Position numbers and translations under genes: made by a program
The notes under the pieces: model-generated
Database searches by the model: none
What the model was told of the DNA's origin: nothing
The model's input: only the letters and a program-made list of their open reading frames with translations
Assembly: GCA_963846855.1 (NCBI GenBank)
Contig: CAWJXK010000008.1
Coordinates: forward strand, 1,116,001 to 1,180,000
Direction: 5' to 3'
DNA: 64,000 nucleotides
Source: CAIWHR01 sp963846855
GTDB taxonomy: Bacteria > Pseudomonadota > Gammaproteobacteria > Burkholderiales > Casimicrobiaceae
In this document: in pieces, positions 1 through 7,297 of the stretch
Layout of the letters: every line of letters starts with the position of its first letter
How positions within the stretch are numbered: the first letter of the stretch is position 1

Positions 1-53
1 ATCACCTCGGTGACGCGATAGACGCCGTCGGCGGATGCCTTTTTCTTTGCCAT
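1..53 (-). CDS. dodecin, N-terminal fragment (runs off the window)
   Basis: Only the first 17 codons lie in the window; they read MAKKKASADGVYRVTEV on the minus strand. This matches the start of dodecins, small dodecameric flavin-binding proteins whose first beta strand has the form VY+V.E+. A good Shine-Dalgarno (gaggag) lies about 6 bases upstream of the ATG. The flavin-binding Trp and Gln are outside the window, so the family call rests on the N-terminus alone. Confidence 0.7.
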   Translation of the reverse strand, partial: MAKKKASADGVYRVTEV

Positions 54-173
54 GTTGTGCTCCTCGGGGAGTGCGATCGAATGGTATTCCCCGGCGGGGG
101 CGCCGGGCCCACCATCATACCGCGCGGCGGCGCGCGCCGCACTGCTCCGGAAACGGCAAATGCCGGAGGTTCC

Positions 174-1040
174 TCAGAGCCCGAGCCACGCGATGGCGGC
201 GTTCTCGACATCCCGGTTCGGCGCGACGAATCCCTTGTAACCGACGACGTCGAGCGCTTCGCGCCCGGCCTTTGTCTGGCTCATGCCGACCAATGCGTCG
301 CGGATCTGGTCCTGCTCCTCGGTGGACATCCGCGTCGAGGCAATGATCTGCTTGATCGGCACCGAGCGCGACTGCGTCAGTACCATGCCGCCCTTGTCGG
401 TCCACGACTTGACGACCGCGCGGGCCGCGGTGGCGCCGACATCCGCGAAGCCGTGTTCGAGATAGAACGGCACCGCATCCTGGTACCGCGTCGTGATCAC
501 GCGCGCCGCGGTGGACGGTGGCGGCTTGGCGTTGGTCGTGGGCAGGTTTCCGGTGCGGAACATCGCGCGCACCATCACGGCGGTGATCGAATCCGGGTCC
601 GGCGTCACCACGGTGTTCCCGCGAACGTCGTCGAGCGTCCTGATCGGCGTGCCGGCCTTGGTCAGCAGCGACACCGTGTAATCGGTGAAGCCGGAGGTCC
701 AGGCGATCGCCCGGTACTGCCCGGACTTGATCGCGGCCATCGAGACATGGGCCGGGTGGACGAACGCGAGGTCGTATTCCTGCTTCGCGAGGCCGACCCG
801 AAGGTCGTTGTACGCCGGCACCAGGACGACCTTGACGTGCCGGCCGGTGGCCTTGCTGATGTAGTCGGCGAGCGGCGCGAACTTGTCGCGGATTTCCTTG
901 GGCGTGGCCTGATACGTGACGCCCTCGGTGACCGCGAGCGTGACGTTGAGCCCCTGAGCCGCGGCCCCAATGGCGAATGCACCGGCGAACACCGCCAGCG
1001 CCCAAATTCTTGCGAGCAAGATCTCTCCCCGAATCCGCAT
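174..1040 (-). CDS. PhnD-type phosphate/phosphonate ABC substrate-binding protein
   Basis: Periplasmic binding protein of the PhnD/SsuA/transferrin-like fold, about 288 residues. The chosen ATG gives MRIRGEILLARIW followed by a hydrophobic stretch ending in GAAAQG, a clear signal peptide; an upstream in-frame start at 1121 would only add an Arg-rich leader. Family features are visible in order: an LTVAVTEG-like first strand, FAPLADYISKATGR, a central YDLAFVHPAH segment and DPDSITAVMVRAMF. No permease or ATPase gene is adjacent, so it is an orphan receptor. The ligand cannot be deduced; phosphonate, phosphite or a sulfur oxyanion are possible. Confidence 0.88.
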   Translation of the reverse strand: MRIRGEILLARIWALAVFAGAFAIGAAAQGLNVTLAVTEGVTYQATPKEIRDKFAPLADYISKATGRHVKVVLVPAYNDLRVGLAKQEYDLAFVHPAHVSMAAIKSGQYRAIAWTSGFTDYTVSLLTKAGTPIRTLDDVRGNTVVTPDPDSITAVMVRAMFRTGNLPTTNAKPPPSTAARVITTRYQDAVPFYLEHGFADVGATAARAVVKSWTDKGGMVLTQSRSVPIKQIIASTRMSTEEQDQIRDALVGMSQTKAGREALDVVGYKGFVAPNRDVENAAIAWLGL

Positions 1041-1273
1041 TGGAACGACGCACGACGGACGGCCGAGGCGCCGATGCGGACGATCAAGCAACCGGCGAAT
1101 TATACGGCCTTCGCCGAACAACTTGTAGTGATCAGAAGGGAGCGCCAGCGATGTTCAACGCCTGACCGAAGGAGTTGGCACAGTCCATGCTGTTGTGCCG
1201 GTACGGGAGGCCGATGCGCTCCCGCGCAACGATAGCCGGGGCCTTGGAACTCCGGGGATTCGAAGGAGGTTAC

Positions 1274-1516
1274 ATGGACCCGCGCCGCGAACGGTACTGC
1301 TTCATCTCGACAGGCTTCGTTGCCGAAGCTCGGGCATTCCGCCAGTCGATCCACGATCCGGCGCTCACCGCCGACGATCGGCGTCGCGCCTACGACCTCA
1401 TCGTTCACCACGCGGCGTTGCTCGACCCCCGCGACTCAGGATTCGCCGGGGCAGGCGTAGCCCTCAAGGAAGCCCTGTGCGCTTGGCTCGACGTGGCGCT
1501 GAGAACGAGCCACTGA
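1274..1516 (+). CDS. small hypothetical protein (80 aa)
   Basis: An 80-residue protein starting MDPRRERYCFISTGF. The ATG is fixed by a near-perfect Shine-Dalgarno, AAGGAGGT, about 4 bases upstream, which is the main support for a real gene. No signal peptide or membrane segment is present; the middle (TADDRRRAYDLIVHHAALLD) looks amphipathic and helical. I do not recognise a family. It stands alone between the divergent PhnD-like gene and the convergent gene ending at 1555. Confidence 0.7.
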   Translation: MDPRRERYCFISTGFVAEARAFRQSIHDPALTADDRRRAYDLIVHHAALLDPRDSGFAGAGVALKEALCAWLDVALRTSH

Positions 1517-1554
1517 TCCCCCTGACGGCAGGCGTCTTGCCGTGCCGACAGGCT

Positions 1555-2193
1555 CTAAGGCATGTCGTCGTGGAACACCACGGCGAACGGCCGCGGCACG
1601 TCGCGCATTTCGTTCACGAGCTGCACGTGGACATAGGAGCTCAGCGCGGCGAACGCGGCCCTGATCTCCCGGGCGCCGTCGGCCTTGGTGCCGACCTTCA
1701 GGAAGCGTGATCGGCGCGCCAATGGCCGAACCCGCAATACGATGCCCAGCCCGACATCGGCAATCTCGCTGTCGCGGCTCATGTAGCCTCCAAAGGTCGC
1801 GATCGTCTCGATTTCCAGCGGGTTGCGAGACCAGCGGACGTTGATCCGCGTCGCCAGCTCGATTGCCTTGGCGACCAAAAGCTTGGCGCGGGCGCGCGAC
1901 AGGGGCGGAACCACCCGGGCGTTCGCGATCTCGGCGAGGCGGCGGGTCGGACGATAATGGCCGGCCGACGTCGTACGCTCACGCAGCAGGCCCTTGGCGA
2001 CGAGCTCGCCGACCAGCAGCTGGCCCTCGACGGTAGTGAGCTCGAAATCCTGGCGCAGATTGCGGGCGCTGATGCGCGCGTGCTCTTTGCGGACGCCGGA
2101 GACGCGGGTCAGCACGCGCTGGGCGGAGCTGCGCAGGCGATCGGGCTCCAGCCCGAAATACAGCCGGTCGGCGAGCAGGGTACGTTCCTTCAT
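1555..2193 (-). CDS. winged-helix-like protein with degenerate nucleotidyltransferase domain
   Basis: About 212 residues starting MKERTLLADRLYFGLEP; cggaggc lies just upstream of the ATG. The first ~90 residues look like a helical or winged-helix DNA-binding region (QLLVGELVAKGLLRE...GHYRPT). The second part reads ARAKLLVAKAIELATRIN, then IATFGGYMSRDSEIADVGLGI. This follows the layout of the DNA polymerase beta-like nucleotidyltransferase core (FGSY...DLDIAV), but the second catalytic Asp of DxD is Gly (DVG). I infer a catalytically dead NTase-fold protein, perhaps a regulator or antitoxin-like factor; no partner gene is evident. Confidence 0.6.
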   Translation of the reverse strand: MKERTLLADRLYFGLEPDRLRSSAQRVLTRVSGVRKEHARISARNLRQDFELTTVEGQLLVGELVAKGLLRERTTSAGHYRPTRRLAEIANARVVPPLSRARAKLLVAKAIELATRINVRWSRNPLEIETIATFGGYMSRDSEIADVGLGIVLRVRPLARRSRFLKVGTKADGAREIRAAFAALSSYVHVQLVNEMRDVPRPFAVVFHDDMP

Positions 2194-2325
2194 GGGAGGC
2201 CTCCGCGGTTGGCTGCCAGTCCTATGACAATAGCATAAACCGTCCGGATTGGACAAATGCCTCCCGGCATGGTTCACGCGGAATTCGGATAAGCTCTACC
2301 GGTCTCGCGCTCGTTCGCGCCTACC

Positions 2326-3264
2326 GTGTCCGCCACCGGCATTTCCGCTCCGCAGAAGGCCCGCATCCTCGCCGAGGCGCTTCCGTACATCCGGGCCTAC
2401 CACGCGACGACGCTGGTGATCCGGTTCGGCGGAGCCGCAATGGCCGACCCTGCGCTGACCGCGGGATTCGCCCGCGACGTCGCACTGCTGCGCCTCGTCG
2501 GCATGAAGCCGATCGTCGTCCACGGCGGCGGCTGGCGGATCGACGCATTGCTCCAGCAGATGGGCATCGCGATCCGCCGGCATCACGGAATGCGCATCAC
2601 CGACGAGCGCACGCTGCAGGTCGTCGAGATGGTGCTGGACGAGCGCAACCAGGAGCTCGTCGGGCACATCAACCGGTTCGGCGGGCGCGCCGTGGGGCTG
2701 AATGGACAGGATGGGCGCTTCATCCACGCGCGGGCGATGGCGCCGCTGCAAGACGACACCGGCGCTCCCGCACCGGATTTCGGATTCGTCGGCGACGTCG
2801 AGTCGATCGACACCGACGTGATCGATCTGCTGCTGTCGCGCAGCTTCATCCCCGTGATCATGCCGATCGGCGTCGGCGCCGACGGCACCGCGTATCACAT
2901 CAATTCGGACATCGTCGCCGGCGAGCTCGCGCGCGCTCTCCGTGCGGAGAAGCTGATCCTCATGACGAATGTCGCCGGCGTCCACGACGCCGTGGGCAAG
3001 CTGCGCTACGTGCTGACGGCCACCGAGGCGGAAGGGCTCCTGCGTGACGGCACGGTGCACGGCGGGATGCAGCCGCGCCTCACGGCGGCGCTCGAGGCGG
3101 TGCGCAGCGGCGTGCGCTCGGTGCACATCATCGACGGCGGCGTCACCAGCGCACTGCTGCTCGAGGTGCTGACCGCCGATGGCGTCGGAACGGCGGTGCG
3201 CTCCGACGCCGGGCCGCATTTTCTCGCCGACAGCGAGTCCTACCTCGCGGGCAGCGCGTCCTGA
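2326..3264 (+). CDS. argB: acetylglutamate kinase, divergent (both catalytic Lys replaced by Arg)
   Basis: Amino-acid kinase of 312 residues with the order of N-acetyl-L-glutamate kinase, the second step of arginine synthesis: VIRFGGAAM (31-39), VHGGG (65-69), HHGMRITD with the substrate-binding Arg near 90, VGLNGQDG, NSDIVAGELA (193-202), LMTNVAGV and HGGMQPRL (245-252). In the family the ATP-stabilising lysines lie in the first and last of these motifs (K8 and K217 in E. coli); here both are Arg (R33, R251), and the HGGGP proline is Trp. The start is GTG. No other arg gene is nearby. It may be an active variant or a paralogue with a changed role. Confidence 0.85.
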   Translation: MSATGISAPQKARILAEALPYIRAYHATTLVIRFGGAAMADPALTAGFARDVALLRLVGMKPIVVHGGGWRIDALLQQMGIAIRRHHGMRITDERTLQVVEMVLDERNQELVGHINRFGGRAVGLNGQDGRFIHARAMAPLQDDTGAPAPDFGFVGDVESIDTDVIDLLLSRSFIPVIMPIGVGADGTAYHINSDIVAGELARALRAEKLILMTNVAGVHDAVGKLRYVLTATEAEGLLRDGTVHGGMQPRLTAALEAVRSGVRSVHIIDGGVTSALLLEVLTADGVGTAVRSDAGPHFLADSESYLAGSAS

Positions 3265-3282
3265 TCCGGCCCTCGCGCTCAG

Positions 3283-3576
3283 AAACCTCTGAACAAGCCC
3301 CGCACGGTTGCGACGGGGAATTTTCGGGATGGGATGCCTCAGTTGCCAAATGGCGAGGTGAAGCTAATGGCCGGCCCCCTTAGCGAGCCTCGTGCTCATT
3401 TACCAAGATGAGCAGACCGCCCGAAAAGCCCCGTCCCTCCGGGCTGCTGCCAAATGCGGCGCCTGCTTTGCCGCGCTCCTCGGCATCGTAGTGTGGACTA
3501 CGACCTTCGTCGCGCGTCTCGCATGCATCCGCATTTGGCCCTGCAGCGCAACCGCGTGGGACTTGTTCAGAGGTTC
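3283..3576. mobile_element. MITE-like element with terminal inverted repeats
   Basis: A 294-base segment without a convincing gene is bounded by inverted repeats: aacctctgaacaag at 3284-3297 and its exact reverse complement at 3562-3575, continued by ccc on both sides apart from one mismatch. Nested inverted repeats lie inside: ccaaatgcgg (3450-3459) against ccgcatttgg (3529-3538), and gtagt/actac around 3488-3501. The ends resemble those of IS5-type elements (inference). No transposase and no clear target duplication are seen, so a non-autonomous or decayed element is the best reading. It fills the 313-base gap between argB and the DUF2721 gene. Confidence 0.6.
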
Positions 3577-3577
3577 C

Positions 3578-4042
3578 CTATCGGCCCGCGTCGAGGTTCG
3601 CGAAGAACAGCCGGTGGTGCGACGTCGACTCGGTCACCGCGACGAACACCTCGCGCAGCAGGATGCCGAGGCAGGCGATCATCGCGAACATCGAGAGGAT
3701 GAACAGCACGGCGACGAGCCGCGACAGGTCGACGGCGGTCAGCGCGCCGACGAACGCGCAGGCGACGACCAGGCAGACCAGCAGCGCCCCGACGACCGCG
3801 GCGAGAATCGCGAGATAGACGAGGCGGATGCGCTGGAACAGGATGCGCAGCTCGACGTGCACGCCTTCGAGCGCGTCCGGCGACAGGCGCGTGATCTGGT
3901 CGAGCAGCACGCGTCGCCGGTCGATCGCGCGCCCGAGCCGGATGTTGAGCGCGTTGATGAGCGTTGCCACCGCCGTCAGCAGGAACACCGGCGCGACGGC
4001 GAGCTGGATGACTCGTGCAATGTCGTTGATGTGCGGTTCCAT
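3578..4042 (-). CDS. DUF2721 family membrane protein
   Basis: A 154-residue protein beginning MEPHINDIARVIQLAVAP, typical of DUF2721. Three hydrophobic segments are visible: around 12-30 (VAPVFLLTAVATLINALN), about 75-100 and about 108-130, with the conserved RLGRAIDRRR loop after the first. The function of the family is unknown. The stop codon (TAG, 3578-3580) lies directly beside the inverted-repeat end of the preceding element, so the last residues (after FVAVTEST) may not be original. Confidence 0.82.
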   Translation of the reverse strand: MEPHINDIARVIQLAVAPVFLLTAVATLINALNIRLGRAIDRRRVLLDQITRLSPDALEGVHVELRILFQRIRLVYLAILAAVVGALLVCLVVACAFVGALTAVDLSRLVAVLFILSMFAMIACLGILLREVFVAVTESTSHHRLFFANLDAGR

Positions 4043-4091
4043 GGCGACCGGTGCCAGGCGAATCAGCGCGGCGGCGCGACGTTGAGCGCCG

Positions 4092-5155
4092 TCAGGCGAT
4101 CGTGACGTCCCGGGACAGGTACACGTCCTGGATCGCGTTGAGCAGCGTGACGCCGTCCTGCATCGGCTTCTGGAACGCCTTGCGACCCGAGATCAGCCCC
4201 ATTCCCCCGGCGCGCTTGTTGATCACCGCGGTGCGCACCGCATCGTGCAGGTCGTTGGTGCCGGACGCGCCGCCCGAATTGATGAGGCCCGCGCGGCCCA
4301 TGTAGCAGTTCGCGACCTGGTATCGCGTGAGGTCGATCGGATGGTCGGTCGCGAGCTCGCGTGTACATGCGCGTGTCGGTCTTGCCGTAGGGATTCTCCT
4401 TGGTGCTGAGCGCGAGGTAGCCGCCGTTGTTCTCCGGAAGCTTCTGCTTGATGATGTCCGCCTCGATCGTGACGCCGAGGTGATTCGCCTGGCCGGTGAG
4501 GTCGGCGGACACGTGATAGTCCTTGTCCTTCTTGAACGCCGCGTTGCGCAGATAGCACCAGAGCACCGTCGCCATTCCCATCTCGTGGGCGGCCTCGAAG
4601 GCGCTGGCTCACCTCGACGATCTGGCGGCTCGATTCCTCGGAGCCGAAATAGATCGTCGCGCCGACCGCGACCGCGCCCATGTCCTTCGCCTGCTTCACG
4701 CTGGCGAAGAAGATCTGGTCGAACTTGTTGGGGTAGGTGAGGAATTCGTTGTGGTTGAACTTGAGCAGGAACGGGATCTTGTGCGCGTACCTGCGCGCGC
4801 AGGCGCCCAGGACGCCGAGCGTGGAGGCGACCGCGTTGCAGCCGCCCTCGATCGCGAGCTTCACGATGTTCTCAGGGTCGAAGTACATCGGATTCTTCGC
4901 GAACGAGGCGCCGGCGCTGTGCTCGATCCCCTGGTCGACCGGCAGGATCGACAGGTAGCCCGTTCCGGCGAGCCGGCCGTGGTCGAACATCTGCTGCAGG
5001 CTGCGCATCACCGCCGGCGGGCGATCGCCCGGCGCGACGATCCGATCGACGAAATCAGGCCCCGGAGCGTGCAGCGATGATTTCGGGATTCCCTTGCACA
5101 CGTGCTGCAGCAGGCCTTCGGCTTCGGCGCCGAGGAGGCCGACGATGTCGGTCAT
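4092..5155 (-). pseudogene. fbaB: class I fructose-bisphosphate aldolase (FbaB type), two frameshifts
   Basis: The three pieces together match the whole of E. coli FbaB (about 350 aa), which splits fructose 1,6-bisphosphate via a lysine Schiff base. Piece 1 runs from MTDIVGLLGAEAEGLL through LSILPVDQGIEHSAGASF to ATIYFGSEESSRQIVEVSQ. Piece 2 covers MGMATVLWCYLRNAAFKKD to the Schiff-base region ADIIKQKLPENNGG. Piece 3 is NCYMGRAGLINSGG to VYLSRDVTIA. One extra base near 4601-4604 and another near 4359-4362 break the frame; removing both gives 353 residues with no other damage. This could be recent inactivation or, more likely, sequence error. It is not adjacent to other glycolytic genes. Confidence 0.88.
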
Positions 5156-5319
5156 GATGCGAATCTCCGCAAGAGCTTGACGACGCTCCTGACCATTATC
5201 CCGCCAAACGGGCGCCGCGGGGAAACCGCCCCTGCGCGCGGCCGGCACGGCCGCGACGGCGCATGCGCAAATTGTCGTATCATTTTCGGCACGCCCGACG
5301 ATACCGAAGGGGTAGAGCA

Positions 5320-6201
5320 ATGGGAAACGCAAACACGCGGCCCGCCGCGAAAGCGCCGTCGTCGAGCCGGACTGCGCGCCGGGTGACGCGAAAATCCACA
5401 ACGCCTTTCCCCGCGGGCGAGGCCGTCCGGATCGTCCCGCTGCACACCGGCAAATCGATGTTTGCGCTCGGCGATCTCGCCGCGCGCGACGCCGGCGACC
5501 TGTTCGACGGCAAGCCGCATTTCGCTCCGGCGTCCGCAACGCTGACCTATCGGGGCGGCCCCTTGCTGCGCAACGTGGAGGTGTACACGGTCTTCTGGGG
5601 CCGAAAGTGGAGCGGCGCGACTGCGAAGCCGATCCGGGCCGGCATCAATCAGTTCTTCGCCGACATCCTCGGCAGCGAACTCCTCGACCAGCTCGCCGAA
5701 TATTCGGTGCCGGGCAAGTCCATCGGCCACGGCAAGTTCGTCGGCAGCAAGATCGTCAGCGTCGCCGCACCGACCGGCAGCGTGACCGACAGCGCAGTCA
5801 AGCAGGCGCTCGCCAAGTGGATCAAGGCGAAGACCGTTCCGAAGCCGAACGCGAACACGCTCTATTTCGTCTATCTCGACCCGGGAATCGTGTCGATCAT
5901 GGGCGGGAGCAAGTCGTGCCAGAATTATTGCGGCTATCACAGCAACGCCGGAGCGACGTACTACGCGGTGATGCCGTACCCGACCTGCAACGGGTGCCTG
6001 GGCGGCATGACCGCGCAGGACGCGATCACCGGGACGAGTTCGCACGAACTGTGCGAGGCGATCACCGATCCCATCCCCGGCCAAGGCTGGTACGACGACG
6101 TCAATGGCGAGATCGGCGACATCTGCGCCTGGAATTTCCGCAAGGTCGCGGGACACACGGTCCAGCTCGAATGGTCGAACGCAAAGGGCAAGTGCGCCTG
6201 A
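5320..6201 (+). CDS. EXORDIUM-like protein with putative zinc-peptidase motif
   Basis: A 293-residue protein. The ATG at 5320 follows gaagggg; earlier in-frame ATGs lack this. After an Arg/Ser-rich N-terminus it has TYRGGPLLRNVEVYTVFWG, like the opening strand of phosphate-induced/EXORDIUM proteins. It then has a Cys-rich NYCGYHS...YYAVMPYPTCNGCLGG, and TSSHELCEAITDPIPG with HELCE at about 242-246, followed by DDVNGEIGDICAW. HExxE with a following TDP resembles a metal site, so peptidase activity is plausible but unproven. No normal signal peptide is seen, although relatives are secreted. Two hairpins follow the stop (6203-6243). Confidence 0.65.
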   Translation: MGNANTRPAAKAPSSSRTARRVTRKSTTPFPAGEAVRIVPLHTGKSMFALGDLAARDAGDLFDGKPHFAPASATLTYRGGPLLRNVEVYTVFWGRKWSGATAKPIRAGINQFFADILGSELLDQLAEYSVPGKSIGHGKFVGSKIVSVAAPTGSVTDSAVKQALAKWIKAKTVPKPNANTLYFVYLDPGIVSIMGGSKSCQNYCGYHSNAGATYYAVMPYPTCNGCLGGMTAQDAITGTSSHELCEAITDPIPGQGWYDDVNGEIGDICAWNFRKVAGHTVQLEWSNAKGKCA

Positions 6202-6202
6202 G

Positions 6203-6243
6203 GGCAGGCGCGAATGCCTGCCGCAGAACCGGCCGAAGCCGGT
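6203..6243 (+). terminator. tandem hairpins after the EXORDIUM-like gene
   Basis: Two adjacent perfect stems follow the stop codon by one base: ggcaggc/gcctgcc (6203-6222) and accggc-cgaa-gccggt (6228-6243), then gattctcc. The T-tract is weak, so intrinsic termination is only possible; the gene on the other strand also ends here (6308), so it could serve both directions. Confidence 0.4.
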
Positions 6244-6307
6244 GATTCTCCTGGGCGGGCACAGTCCCGGGCGCAGGACCTGACGCGCTCCCCAGCGACG
6301 GCCGCCG

Positions 6308-6517
6308 TCACTCGCTGGCGGAGTCCTGCCTTTCCTTCGTCAGCCGCCACGAGACGATGGCCAGGACGACGCCGATGCTGCCCAGGAAGAGCCAGAACCA
6401 GGCGTATCCGCGGCCGTCTTCAACGATCTGCGGATCCGCGTTCGCTTCGATCGACGAGAATCCGAATCCCGCATAGGCGAGGCACAGGCACGCGAATACC
6501 AGCGAGAGCCAGAACAT
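6308..6517 (-). CDS. small two-helix membrane protein (69 aa)
   Basis: MFWLSLVFACLCLAYAGFGF forms a first membrane segment and AWFWLFLGSIGVVLAIVSW a second, separated by an acidic loop (EANADPQIVEDGRG) and followed by a charged tail (RLTKERQDSASE). The two-helix hairpin layout supports a real gene, but no good ribosome site is visible and I do not recognise the family. Confidence 0.5.
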   Translation of the reverse strand: MFWLSLVFACLCLAYAGFGFSSIEANADPQIVEDGRGYAWFWLFLGSIGVVLAIVSWRLTKERQDSASE

Positions 6518-6805
6518 GAGCTAAGGGAGAGTTTCATCGTTCTATTGCGACGCCGGGACCGTGGTCAAGTGTACTACCCGGCGGCGCTTCGCCCGGCAGG
6601 CCCGCCGGTCGCCGCCCGAAGCGCGCTGTCGCGCCTCTCGGCACCTCGTCGCGTGCTCGCACGCGTGGACGCCGCAATTGCTACCTTCCTGTTCGGTGTG
6701 CGCGGCCGCGCGGCGGCCTGCAGGCTGCCGGGCAGGGCAGGGCGCACCCCGCGCCGCGGCGGCCGCGGACTTGAACGATTTCACCACCTGACGAGGAGGA
6801 TTCAA

Positions 6806-7246
6806 ATGCGATCAATCAAGATGCTCGTGACGGCGCTTTGCTGCGCCGCGCTGGCGGCCACCGCGGCGACGGCGGCGGATCGGCCTTACACGCAGGGCTC
6901 GGTGTGGACCGTGACGATGGTCCGCGTCAAGTACGGTATGGACACGACCTATCTTGCCGACCTCGCCGCCAACTGGCGGCGCGTGATGGACGCGGCCAAG
7001 AAGCAGAACCTCGTCGTCTCCTACAAGATCCTCGACGGCAACGCCGCGAGCCGCGACGACTGGAACATGCTTCTGCTCGTGGAGTCGAGGAACTGGGCGG
7101 CGTTCGACGGCGCCGACGACAAGTTCGACGCGCTGGTCGAGAGCATGATCGGACCCGAGAAGGCGCAGATGGAACAGCTCGTCAAGCGCAGCGACATGCG
7201 GGAAATTGTCGGCGTGAGGAATTTCCAGGAAGTGAACTTCAAGTAA
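6806..7246 (+). CDS. exported hypothetical protein (146 aa)
   Basis: A strong Shine-Dalgarno (gaggagga) 5 bases upstream fixes the ATG. MRSIKMLVTALCCAALAATAATAADR is a typical cleavable signal peptide. The mature part (WTVTMVRVKYGMDTTYLADLAANWRRVMDAAKKQNLVVSYKIL...WNMLLLVESRNWAAFD) is about 120 residues, alpha/beta, with a layout like dimeric alpha-beta barrel or antibiotic-monooxygenase-like exported proteins, but this is a guess. It is predicted periplasmic. The gap before it (6518-6805) shows no other gene. Confidence 0.75.
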   Translation: MRSIKMLVTALCCAALAATAATAADRPYTQGSVWTVTMVRVKYGMDTTYLADLAANWRRVMDAAKKQNLVVSYKILDGNAASRDDWNMLLLVESRNWAAFDGADDKFDALVESMIGPEKAQMEQLVKRSDMREIVGVRNFQEVNFK

Positions 7247-7297
7247 GGCGACTGTCCCCGAGCGCGGCCTGCTGTGCCCGGCGAGCGCGCGGCGATG

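Noticed and set aside
3392..4105. 237-codon plus-strand open frame across the MITE-like element
   Set aside because: It crosses the inverted repeat and runs antisense to the DUF2721 gene with an Arg/Asp-rich composition; not a transposase.
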